Source: Bacteroidaceae bacterium (GTDB lineage Bacteria; Bacteroidota; Bacteroidia; Bacteroidales; Bacteroidaceae). Taken from it: DNA of 5,400 nt. Below the pieces are notes generated by a model that saw only the letters and a list, made by a program, of their open reading frames with translations, ran no database searches and was not told where the DNA came from. The translations under genes and the position numbers were made by a program. The stretch covers positions 1 to 5,400 of the forward strand of contig JABUUA010000106.1 of NCBI GenBank assembly GCA_021443405.1. The letters are read 5' to 3'. The stretch's first letter is position 1; every line of letters starts with the position of its first letter. Below, one piece after another: positions 1-5,400 of this stretch.

Positions 1-90
1 TTCTAATACCTTATTAATTATTATATATATATAAATATTATAAAGTATTCTATAGCAGTACATTATAAAAAGTTGAGATATGAGATATTT
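1..90. other. AT-rich non-coding block at the left edge
   Basis: Only 14 of these 90 bases are G or C, against clearly GC-rich genes next door. It contains six TA steps in a row (22-33) and a tandem GAGATAT pair (75-88). I found no convincing Bacteroidota promoter (TTTG plus TAnnTTTG) on either strand; TATTTTG on the plus strand near 86-92 is one base short of the -7 box. No start of a further gene is visible, so whether it serves as a spacer or as the upstream region of an off-window gene cannot be decided. Confidence 0.6.
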
Positions 91-96
91 TGATGG

Positions 97-110
97 GGGG
101 GATGACCCCC
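97..110 (-). terminator. GC hairpin just past the receptor stop, possible operon terminator
   Basis: Read on the minus strand, GGGGG-TCAT-CCCCC forms a five-pair, four-base-loop stem beginning 13 bases after the receptor TGA. It is followed by two further C, then ATCAAAATATC, so there is no clean run of T as in a classical intrinsic terminator. Its position at the end of the gene run, where composition drops sharply to AT-rich, makes termination plausible; the missing T-run keeps confidence low. Confidence 0.35.
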
Positions 111-118
111 TGTCGGCC

Positions 119-125
119 GTCGGTC
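119..125 (-). repeat. GACCGAC heptamer overlapping the receptor stop
   Basis: On the minus strand the heptamer includes the last two bases of the receptor TGA. A second CCGAC-like unit (GGCCGAC) follows at once and leads into the GGGGG/CCCCC hairpin. It is the third copy found at a gene end in this run. Confidence 0.35.
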
Positions 126-2514
126 AGAATTCTATCAGCACGCGTCCGTTGATCATGCGGCCCGTGAGGTAGTTGGGCACGGCGTATTGGAAGCCCTGCG
201 TGTCGGTGACCCAGTAGTAGCCGCTGACGTTGTTGAAGCCGAAGATGTTGAAGCAGTCGAGGCCCAGCCAGATGTTCTTCACGGCGTTGTGGCGCAGGTG
301 GCGGTCCTCGTTGTTCAGGGCGCGGTAGTTCATGCCCACGTCCACGCGCTTGTAGGCGGGTGCGCGGAACCGGTTGCGCTCCACGCCCGTGTGGGGCGGT
401 CCGAAGGGGAGTCCGTCGGCAAACGAGGCCTTCAGGTTCATCTTCCAGCGGGTGGTGCCGGGGAAGTAGTCGGAGAAGAAGAAGTTGATGTTGTAGCGCT
501 GGTCGGTGGGCTGTGGCAGCGACTGGCCGTGCAGCTGCATCTGCGCCTTCATCAGTCCGAAGCTGATCCACGAGTCGGTGCCGGGCACGAACTCTCCGAA
601 CACCTTGAAGTCGGCGCCCACCACATAGCCGCTGGCGCAGTTTTCGCCGTAGTAGACCACCTTCACGTTGTTGACGTGGTAGGGATTGATGCGGCTCTGC
701 GCCTTGTAGTAGGCCTCGGCGGTGAAGCGGAAGGGGCGGTCGGCGATGCGGAACTTGTATTCTGCGCCGGCCAGCAGCTGGAACGAGCGCTGGGAGCGTA
801 TGCCCGTGTTCAGCACCACCTGCGTGTTGCCGTTGGTGGTCACCGTGTCGCGCAGTTCCTTGTAGTAGGGCCGCTGGTAGTAGAGGCCGGTGGCGAGGCG
901 GATGGTGAGGCGGTCGTTGCCGGCCGGCACGTAGCCGATGCTGGCGCGCGGACTGAACAGCCACTCGTGGTTCCAGCTCCAGTAGGAGAGGCGTGCGCCG
1001 TAGTTGACGCTCAGGATGCCGGCCTTCGACTCCTGCCGCCACGTGTCCTGGGCGTAGAGCTCCAGCTGGTGGGTGCCGATGGCGTTCTTGCTGCGCAGGT
1101 TGTAGATGAGTTGCAGGTCGTTGCCCGTGTGGGGGATGTTGTAGTGCGACGAGTCGCGACTTTCCCATTCGCGGGAATATTCGCGGACGTGCTCGCTCTT
1201 CCAGGCCATGCCGGCCAGCACGTGGTGGTTGCGCTTGCGCACGTCGTAGGCGAGTTTCAGCGAGCGGACGTTGCTGGTGAGCAGGTTGCGGGCGTGCTCC
1301 ATGTAGGTGCCCACGCCGATTTGTGCGTCGCCCGTGGTCTCGTTGAGGAAGTATTGGCCCTGGATGTCGTAGGTCTCGCGCTCGCGGGTGCTGAAGGCCG
1401 AGAACGCCAGGCTCAGGTTGCTGCGGTCGTTCAGCCGGCGCGTCACCTTGGCCGTGCCGAAGAAGGTGCGGAAGAGGTCGGCCTCCTGCCCGTCGAAATA
1501 TATCTTCAGCGTCATCACGTTCTCCAGCGTTCCGAACGAGGTGGTTCGGTTGTGCGGGATGAACTTGTAGTTGTTGTTCGAGATGTAGCCGATGACGTCG
1601 AACGTCCAGTTGCGGGTGGGCTGCCACGAGAGGTAGGCCTGGTAGTCGAGGAAGGTGGGGCTGTACTCGCCGGTGGTCTGCAGCGAGCCGAGCAGATATT
1701 GGTTCGTCTTGTAGCGGAGGCCGTTGCTGAACGAGAATTTCTTTTTCCCGTAGCCCGCATAGAGGCTGGCGCCGAGCAGCGAGCCTTGGACGGAGCCTTC
1801 CCATCCCTTGGGCTTGTGGTAGGTGATGTCGAGCACGGAAGCCATCTTGTCGCCGTACTTGGCCTCGAAACCTCCCGCCGAGAAATCGACCTTCTCCACC
1901 ATGTCGCTGTTGATGACCGAGAGACCTTCCTGCTGTCCGCTGCTCACGAGCATGGGTCGGTAGATTTCCACGCCGTTGATATACACGCAGTTCTCGTCGA
2001 AGCTGCCGCCGCGCACGTTGTACTGGCTCGACAACTCGTTGTGGCTCGACACGCCCGCTTGCGTGGCCACCAGCTCCTCCACGGCGTTGCCCGTGGTCGA
2101 GGGCAGTCGTTTCAGCTCTTCGGTCTTCAGTGTTTCCGTGGTGCCCAACTGCCGGCGCGTCTCCTTCACCACCAGCTCGTCCATTTGTCGGTCGGTGCTC
2201 GTCATGACGATGTTGAGCGTCAGTTCGCCTTGCGGCTTCTTGAGCACGCGGCGCCGGTTTTGGAAGCCCGGCATCTGGTAGTGGACCACCACGCTGTCCG
2301 CCGTCTGGAACTCGATGGAGTATTTGCCGTCGATGTTGGCGATGGTGGCTCCCTGCCCCTCTACGCGCACGACGACCATGGGGATGCCTTCCTGGTTCTC
2401 GTCCGTCACCTTGCCGTGCAGGCGCACGCGAGTCGTGTCCACCTTCGCGACCTCTTGGGCGCAGAGCGGCAGACTCATCAGCAGGAACAGCGAGAGCAGA
2501 AAGCGATGCATCAT
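124..2514 (-). CDS. TonB-dependent outer-membrane receptor with carboxypeptidase-regulatory-like N-domain
   Basis: The 796-residue product is a TonB-dependent receptor, an outer-membrane beta-barrel that imports a bound ligand using energy passed on by TonB. A signal peptide covers about residues 1-20 (hydrophobic 5-17, probable cleavage after C-A-Q). Residues about 31-105 form the CarboxypepD_reg-like domain (L-H-G-K-V-T-D-E-N ... N-I-D-G-K-Y-S-I). M-D-E-L-V-V at 111-116 could serve as a TonB box. The plug spans about 120-232, with Y-N-V-R-G-G-S-F-D, Y-I-N-G-V-E-I-Y, and G-G-F-E-A-K-Y-G-D ahead of V-L-D-I. The barrel fills about 235-796 and ends in Phe, as outer-membrane proteins do. The length suits this shorter class rather than SusC proteins of about 1000 residues, and no SusD gene is present in the window. 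Ligand unknown. Adjacent ATG codons at 2514 and 2511 are both possible starts. The gene is intact and is the last of the run. Confidence 0.93.
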   Translation of the reverse strand: MMHRFLLSLFLLMSLPLCAQEVAKVDTTRVRLHGKVTDENQEGIPMVVVRVEGQGATIANIDGKYSIEFQTADSVVVHYQMPGFQNRRRVLKKPQGELTLNIVMTSTDRQMDELVVKETRRQLGTTETLKTEELKRLPSTTGNAVEELVATQAGVSSHNELSSQYNVRGGSFDENCVYINGVEIYRPMLVSSGQQEGLSVINSDMVEKVDFSAGGFEAKYGDKMASVLDITYHKPKGWEGSVQGSLLGASLYAGYGKKKFSFSNGLRYKTNQYLLGSLQTTGEYSPTFLDYQAYLSWQPTRNWTFDVIGYISNNNYKFIPHNRTTSFGTLENVMTLKIYFDGQEADLFRTFFGTAKVTRRLNDRSNLSLAFSAFSTRERETYDIQGQYFLNETTGDAQIGVGTYMEHARNLLTSNVRSLKLAYDVRKRNHHVLAGMAWKSEHVREYSREWESRDSSHYNIPHTGNDLQLIYNLRSKNAIGTHQLELYAQDTWRQESKAGILSVNYGARLSYWSWNHEWLFSPRASIGYVPAGNDRLTIRLATGLYYQRPYYKELRDTVTTNGNTQVVLNTGIRSQRSFQLLAGAEYKFRIADRPFRFTAEAYYKAQSRINPYHVNNVKVVYYGENCASGYVVGADFKVFGEFVPGTDSWISFGLMKAQMQLHGQSLPQPTDQRYNINFFFSDYFPGTTRWKMNLKASFADGLPFGPPHTGVERNRFRAPAYKRVDVGMNYRALNNEDRHLRHNAVKNIWLGLDCFNIFGFNNVSGYYWVTDTQGFQYAVPNYLTGRMINGRVLIEF

Positions 2515-2539
2515 CTATATAACGCTCGGGCGGGGCTTT

Positions 2540-3058
2540 TTATTGTTCCAGGGGCAGGCGAAGATTGAAGGAACCGTCGGCGGTGCTGTAGAGCGTGTAG
2601 CTGGTGGAGCGGATGGTGCCGAGGAAGGTGTCGCCGCCCATGCTCTGGTAGGTCACGCCCACTTCGCCGTCGGCCGAGTTGCTGAAGCGCGCGCTGAACT
2701 TGCAGTTATACACGCCTGCGTCGGCGGTGACAGGGATGTGGAACTTGCCCACGGGATTGCCGTTGAAGGTCCCGTCGTAGTTCGTGTGCTGCACGTGCGT
2801 CAGCGTCGTGTCCACGACGTTGCCGTCGCGAATGACGCGGATGGGCAGAGTGAAGGTGTAGTTGGTGCTGTTGAGGTAAGCTCCTTTCTTGAACTGCACG
2901 GCGGTGACAAAGAGCGAGTCGCCGGCATTACCGCCTAAATGCTTCACTTCGTACTGGAAGCCGAAGTAGATGGGAGGGCGGGCCGACTTCGATTCGGGCT
3001 CGCAACTCATCATCGACATGCCCATGAGGGCAAACAACACAAATGCTACTTGTTTCAT
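2540..3058 (-). CDS. Small unrecognised lipoprotein, predicted beta-rich
   Basis: I do not recognise a named family for this 172-residue protein. The N-terminus is a lipoprotein signal: Lys at position 2, a hydrophobic stretch (V4-M17), then M-M-S-C with the probable lipidated cysteine at 19. The mature protein begins C-E-P-E-S-K; acidic residues just after the cysteine resemble the export signal that sends Bacteroidota lipoproteins to the cell surface, although the match is loose. The rest alternates hydrophobic and polar residues, as expected for beta strands (for example 49-55, 67-76, 104-121, 133-138, 149-158). D-A-G-V-Y-N-C at 113-119 has the form of an immunoglobulin-like tyrosine corner, with C119 the only cysteine besides the lipidated one. 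The gene begins 42 bases after maf and ends 25 bases before the receptor gene, so a role as an accessory lipoprotein to that receptor is plausible but inferred from position only. Confidence 0.8.
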   Translation of the reverse strand: MKQVAFVLFALMGMSMMSCEPESKSARPPIYFGFQYEVKHLGGNAGDSLFVTAVQFKKGAYLNSTNYTFTLPIRVIRDGNVVDTTLTHVQHTNYDGTFNGNPVGKFHIPVTADAGVYNCKFSARFSNSADGEVGVTYQSMGGDTFLGTIRSTSYTLYSTADGSFNLRLPLEQ

Positions 3059-3091
3059 ATCTTTCTGTTTTTCTTGTTTCTGTCTGCTTTT

Positions 3092-3098
3092 GTCGGTC
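3092..3098 (-). repeat. GACCGAC heptamer after the maf stop
   Basis: On the minus strand the heptamer begins two bases after the maf TAA, the same spacing as the copy after the phosphatase gene. It lies in the 42-base gap before the lipoprotein gene. It is followed by an A-rich leader (AACAAGAAAAACAGAAAGAT) that runs up to the lipoprotein ATG and may help ribosome loading. Confidence 0.4.
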
Positions 3099-3100
3099 GC

Positions 3101-3670
3101 TTATTGTCCGAGGAAATTCTTCAGCTCGCGGTAGAGTCGTTGCACGGGCAGACCCATCACATTGAAGTAACTGCCCTCGATGCGCTCCACGCCCACAAAG
3201 CCAATCCACTCCTGCACGCCGTAGGCGCCCGCCTTGTCGAGCGGACGATAGTGGGTGACATAATAGGCGATTTCGTCGTCGGTCAGCGGAGAGAAGGTCA
3301 CGCGGCTTACGGACGAGAAGGTGTGCTCGCGCTGTTGTGTGAGCAGGGTCACGCCCGTGATGACCTCGTGGGTCTTGCCGCTCAGCCGGCGCAACATCTG
3401 TCGGGCGTCGGCCTCGTCCTTGGGCTTTCCCAGCACTTCGCCGTCGAGATAGACGATGGTGTCGGCGGTGATGATGAGCTCGTCTCCCGTCAGCGTGGGG
3501 CGGTAGGCCGCCGCTTTCTTGCTGGCTATCTGTTCGGCGATGGCCTCGCCCGGGAGCGAGGGATCGTAGGTTTCGTCGATGCCGGGCAGCAGTCGCACTT
3601 CGAATTCCATGCCGAGTCCGGCCAACAGCTCTTTACGGCGCGGACTGCCCGAAGCGAGTATGTATTTCAT
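3101..3670 (-). CDS. maf: Maf-family nucleotide pyrophosphatase (dTTPase/UTPase type)
   Basis: The 189-residue product is a full-length Maf protein. These enzymes cleave non-canonical or excess nucleoside triphosphates to monophosphate and pyrophosphate in the cytoplasm and were first linked to septum formation. Visible motifs are the N-terminal phosphate-binding A-S-G-S-P-R-R (6-12), I-D-E-T (31-34), a Lys pair at 51-52, the A-D-T-I-V segment with the probable catalytic Asp at 70, G-K-P (81-83), S-G-K-T-H-E-V (97-103), D-K-A-G-A-Y-G-V-Q (145-153), and G-S-Y-F-N-V-M-G-L-P-V (166-176). The D-K-A-G-A-Y-G-x-Q and N-V-M-G-L-P arrangement is that of the YhdE-like dTTP/UTP group rather than the YceF-like m7GTP group; that assignment rests on family resemblance. 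The start at 3670 is fixed by the conserved M-K-Y-I-L-A-S-G-S. It lies 47 bases after the phosphatase stop, with a purine-rich AGAAGAAA just upstream. No key residue appears to be missing. Confidence 0.93.
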   Translation of the reverse strand: MKYILASGSPRRKELLAGLGMEFEVRLLPGIDETYDPSLPGEAIAEQIASKKAAAYRPTLTGDELIITADTIVYLDGEVLGKPKDEADARQMLRRLSGKTHEVITGVTLLTQQREHTFSSVSRVTFSPLTDDEIAYYVTHYRPLDKAGAYGVQEWIGFVGVERIEGSYFNVMGLPVQRLYRELKNFLGQ

Positions 3671-3708
3671 TGCAGTTTCTTCTGATTATAAATTCGTTCG
3701 TTCCTGCG

Positions 3709-3715
3709 GTCGGTC
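3709..3715 (-). repeat. GACCGAC heptamer after the phosphatase stop
   Basis: On the minus strand the heptamer starts two bases after the TGA of the HAD phosphatase gene, in the 47-base gap before maf. The same seven bases occur directly after the maf stop and overlapping the receptor stop. Whether it has a function is unknown. Confidence 0.4.
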
Positions 3716-3717
3716 AT

Positions 3718-4236
3718 TCACCAGCCAAAGGCCTTCTTGTCGGCCATCCACTTGTCCTGCGCCCGCAACACCTGCTCGACGACGTCGCGGCCACAGCCGT
3801 AGCCGCCCCTGATGTGGCTGATGTAGCAGCACGTCTGTTTGATTTCCGGCGCGGCGTCGGCGGGACAACACGGACAACCGCAGCGCTGGAGCACCTCGTA
3901 GTCGGGGATGTCGTCGCCCATGAAGAGCACTTCTTCGTCCTTCAGTCCGTACTTGTCGAGCAGTTGCTCATAGGTGACGAGCTTCACCGAGGCGCCCAGA
4001 TGCACCTCCTGCAAGCCCAGTCCCTCGTAGCGGCGCCGCACGGCTTCGGTGGTGCCGCCCGAGATGATGGCCACGAGAAGTCCCATCTTCACGGCCAGTT
4101 GCAGGGCATATCCGTCCTTGATGTTCACGGTGCGCAGCGGCGTTCCCGCGCTGTCCATCCCTATGGTCTCGGCACTCAGCACGCCGTCCACGTCGAAAAG
4201 GAGGGCGCGTATCTTGGTCAGGTCGTAGTTTATCAT
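3718..4236 (-). CDS. kdsC: KdsC/YrbI-type HAD phosphatase (probable Kdo-8-phosphate phosphatase)
   Basis: This 172-residue HAD-superfamily enzyme has the compact, cap-less build of KdsC, which removes phosphate from 3-deoxy-D-manno-octulosonate 8-phosphate in the Kdo branch of lipopolysaccharide core synthesis. Motif I is F-D-V-D-G-V-L with nucleophile D15 and acid/base D17. The segment N-I-K-D-G-Y-A (38-44) corresponds to the 'NVRDGYG' of KdsC. Motif II is S59 in A-I-I-S-G-G; motif III is probably K85; motif IV is G-D-D-I-P-D (107-112), binding magnesium. The C-terminal G-G-Y-G-C-G-R-D-V (144-152) matches the family's 'GGxGAxREV' tail that reaches the neighbouring subunit's active site. The start at 4236 gives a normal family length and overlaps the previous stop by 4 bases (ATGA); a longer reading from 4332 would add 32 residues from inside the upstream gene. 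Residues 119-148 hold seven cysteines. Substrate specificity is inferred from family; a related sugar-phosphate phosphatase is possible. Confidence 0.85.
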   Translation of the reverse strand: MINYDLTKIRALLFDVDGVLSAETIGMDSAGTPLRTVNIKDGYALQLAVKMGLLVAIISGGTTEAVRRRYEGLGLQEVHLGASVKLVTYEQLLDKYGLKDEEVLFMGDDIPDYEVLQRCGCPCCPADAAPEIKQTCCYISHIRGGYGCGRDVVEQVLRAQDKWMADKKAFGW

Positions 4237-4979
4237 TGTCGTTTGTGAATACTTTCGCTCATCATTCGGTAAATCTCCCGCTTTTCTTCGTCGAGCATCT
4301 GCAGGTGACGCTCCATCACATTTTTGTCCCACCGCACCGCGGGCCCCGTTTGTGCGGTGTGCGGCGACAGCGTGTGCACCTTGTTGGCCGTCTCGTCAAT
4401 GAGCGGCAACATCGCTTCGAAGGGAATGTCCTGCTCGGCCAGCACCTCGGCCGCGAGCTGATAACAATGGTTGGTCATATTGCAGGCGAACACGGCGGCG
4501 ACGTGGAGAAACTTGCGCCGTTCGCTGGAGAGCGGTCGCACTTGTGTGCTGACGCTCTGCGCCAAGTCCGTCAGCGTCGCTTCGTCGTCGGGCGCGGCGG
4601 CCTCCACAAAGATGGGAATCTGCCGGAAATCCACCAAATGTGTCTTGCTGAAGGTCTGCATGGGATAGAAGACGCCGCGGCGCGGCTGTGTCAATGTGTC
4701 GAGCGGCATGCTCCCCGCCGTGTGTACCACCAAGGCGTGGCGCGGCAACTGGGCTGCCACTTCGTGCAGAGCACTGTCCTTCACGCTCACGACGAACAAG
4801 TCCGTGTCGGCGCTCAACGCCTGCAGGTCGGTGGTCCACGGGCACTGCAACAACTTGCCGAGCGTCTCGGCCGAAGCGGTCGTCCGGCTCCACACCTGCC
4901 GAACGGTGTGCCCCGCCGTCAGCAGCGCATAGCCCAGACAAGTGGCGAGGTTTCCTGCGCCGACGAGGGTGATTACCAT
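4233..4979 (-). CDS. Rossmann-like / DUF2520 domain protein (putative NAD(P)-binding)
   Basis: The product is 248 residues. It starts with a dinucleotide-binding fold, M-V-I-T-L-V-G-A-G-N-L-A, with the glycine-rich loop at residues 7-12, and resembles the ProC/6-phosphogluconate-dehydrogenase type of N-terminus. Family-typical segments follow: V-H-T-A-G-S (85-90), G-V-F-Y-P-M-Q-T-F-S (102-111), an A-C-N-M-T-N-H helix (165-171), and T-G-P-A-V-R-W-D ... E-R-H-L (211-225). The C-terminal half (about 125-245) fits DUF2520. Proteins of this build are widespread in Bacteroidota but their reaction is not established; a cytoplasmic NAD(P)-dependent dehydrogenase or reductase is an inference. I chose the ATG at 4979 because the fold begins immediately there; an in-frame ATG at 5003 would add eight uncharacteristic residues (M-G-E-S-T-R-R-P). 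The chosen ATG shares 7 bases (ATGGTAA) with the nitroreductase stop, and the gene's own TGA overlaps the next ATG, which suggests coupled translation. Confidence 0.88.
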   Translation of the reverse strand: MVITLVGAGNLATCLGYALLTAGHTVRQVWSRTTASAETLGKLLQCPWTTDLQALSADTDLFVVSVKDSALHEVAAQLPRHALVVHTAGSMPLDTLTQPRRGVFYPMQTFSKTHLVDFRQIPIFVEAAAPDDEATLTDLAQSVSTQVRPLSSERRKFLHVAAVFACNMTNHCYQLAAEVLAEQDIPFEAMLPLIDETANKVHTLSPHTAQTGPAVRWDKNVMERHLQMLDEEKREIYRMMSESIHKRQ

Positions 4980-5400
4980 TGGCCTACGTGTACTTTCTCC
5001 CACAGCAGTTTATCTTCGTTCTGAGGTTTGCGCTCCATGCCCTTGTGACCCAAGGCCACGATGCTGACAACGCCCATTTGTTTGGGAATGCCCAACAGGT
5101 CGCGAACGTTCTCTTCTGCGGAATTCCCCATCTCGTCGAAGCGCTGGCGCACTTGTACCCAGCAGGCGCCCAGGCCCAAGTCCTCGGCCTGCAAGAGCAA
5201 GACCGTGGAGGCCACGGAGGCGTCTTCCACCCAAACGTCGCTCACCGTCGTGTCGGCCAGCACCACTACGGCCAGCGATGCGCCCGCGATGAGCTCGGCC
5301 CCGCGGCTTTTGCACTGCGCGAGAGCCGTCAGTTGTTCTTTGTCGTCCACCATCACGAACTCGTAGCTGTGGAGCCCTTTGCTGGTGGGTGACATCAGGG
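4973..5400 (-). CDS. Nitroreductase-family flavoprotein, 5' end outside the window
   Basis: This is the C-terminal part of a nitroreductase-like protein, a family of FMN-dependent NAD(P)H oxidoreductases acting in the cytoplasm; the substrate cannot be told from sequence. About 142 codons are visible and the frame stays open to the window edge. The Met at 5395 is internal: it is preceded by a Leu codon, and the segment L-M-S-P-T-S-K-G-L-H-S-Y-E-F-V matches the family's conserved 'APTSKGxxPWEFxxV' stretch, which normally lies some 30-40 residues into the protein. The N-terminal 'RRSIRxY' segment is therefore missing from view. Further family signs are V-E-D-A-S-V-A-S-T-V-L-L-L-Q-A, then G-L-G-A-C-W-V, and a C-terminal A-L-G-H-K-G segment followed by a Lys/Glu-rich tail. 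The TAA stop (4975-4973) overlaps the start of the next gene. Family assignment is strong; the specific reaction is unknown. Confidence 0.88.
   Translation of the reverse strand, partial: LMSPTSKGLHSYEFVMVDDKEQLTALAQCKSRGAELIAGASLAVVVLADTTVSDVWVEDASVASTVLLLQAEDLGLGACWVQVRQRFDEMGNSAEENVRDLLGIPKQMGVVSIVALGHKGMERKPQNEDKLLWEKVHVGQW

Noticed and set aside
1..90. Phase-variable or phage-like element suggested by the AT-rich block
   Set aside because: No inverted repeat pair, recombinase, integrase or long homopolymer tract is visible in these bases; low G+C alone is not sufficient.
50..1804. Long minus-strand open frame (about 584 codons) overlapping the 3' part of the receptor gene in another frame
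   Set aside because: The translation is Arg/Pro/His/Gln-rich without recognisable domains, as expected from shifted reading of GC-rich coding DNA, and it runs on into the AT-rich non-coding block.
2523..2540. Possible plus-strand terminator (GCTC...GGGC followed by TTTTT) between the lipoprotein and receptor genes
   Set aside because: The stem is only four pairs with one G-U, and no plus-strand gene exists for it to terminate. On the minus strand it would be preceded by A residues, not followed by T.
187..2568. Long plus-strand open frame (about 793 codons) opposite the TonB receptor gene
   Set aside because: It is the exact complement register of the receptor codons. Its translation is a low-complexity mix of Val, Ala, His, Gly and Glu with no domain, signal or motif, while the minus strand gives a complete, well-formed receptor.
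4237..4332. Longer N-terminus for the KdsC-like protein starting at 4332
   Set aside because: The extra 32 residues lie inside the DUF2520 gene, are unlike any KdsC N-terminus, and the ATGA-overlapping start at 4236 gives the usual family length.
4236..5024. Plus-strand open frame opposite the DUF2520 gene
   Set aside because: It is the complement-register shadow of a clear Rossmann/DUF2520 gene and shows no family motif of its own. The plus-strand frames at 2939-3685, 3670-4248 and 4979-5392 are rejected for the same reason.

Overview
The window comes from a Bacteroidota genome, most probably a GC-rich member of the Bacteroidales such as a Prevotella-like organism. The evidence is an outer-membrane TonB-dependent receptor with the N-terminal carboxypeptidase-regulatory-like domain typical of this phylum, a lipoprotein with an acidic stretch after the lipid-anchored cysteine, A-rich leaders instead of clear Shine-Dalgarno sites, and very AT-rich non-coding DNA beside GC-rich genes. 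The assignment to Prevotellaceae is an inference from protein style; the phylum is much surer.

All six genes lie on the minus strand and read as one tightly packed run from the right edge to the left. In order of transcription they are: a nitroreductase-family flavoprotein cut by the right edge (4973-5400); a Rossmann-fold/DUF2520 protein (4233-4979); a KdsC/YrbI-type HAD phosphatase (3718-4236); a Maf-type nucleotide pyrophosphatase (3101-3670); a small unrecognised lipoprotein (2540-3058); and a TonB-dependent receptor (124-2514). The first three overlap by 7 and 4 bases. The later gaps are 47, 42 and 25 bases. No promoter was recognised inside the run, so the operon promoter is probably beyond the right edge.

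Positions 1-123 are non-coding: an extremely AT-rich block (about 16% G+C over 1-90) and a G5/C5 hairpin just after the receptor stop codon.

Functionally there are two halves. The upstream four genes look like cytoplasmic housekeeping: a flavin oxidoreductase, a putative NAD(P)-binding protein of unknown function, a probable Kdo-8-phosphate phosphatase for LPS core synthesis, and a nucleotide house-cleaning enzyme. The downstream two encode cell-envelope proteins, a lipoprotein and an outer-membrane receptor, that may work together; no SusD-type partner is present in the window.

No mobile element, CRISPR array, tRNA or rRNA was seen. Nothing here clearly amounts to a new biological system. 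The most open questions are the unrecognised lipoprotein beside an orphan receptor, the function of the DUF2520 protein, and a short sequence shared just after three of the stop codons.
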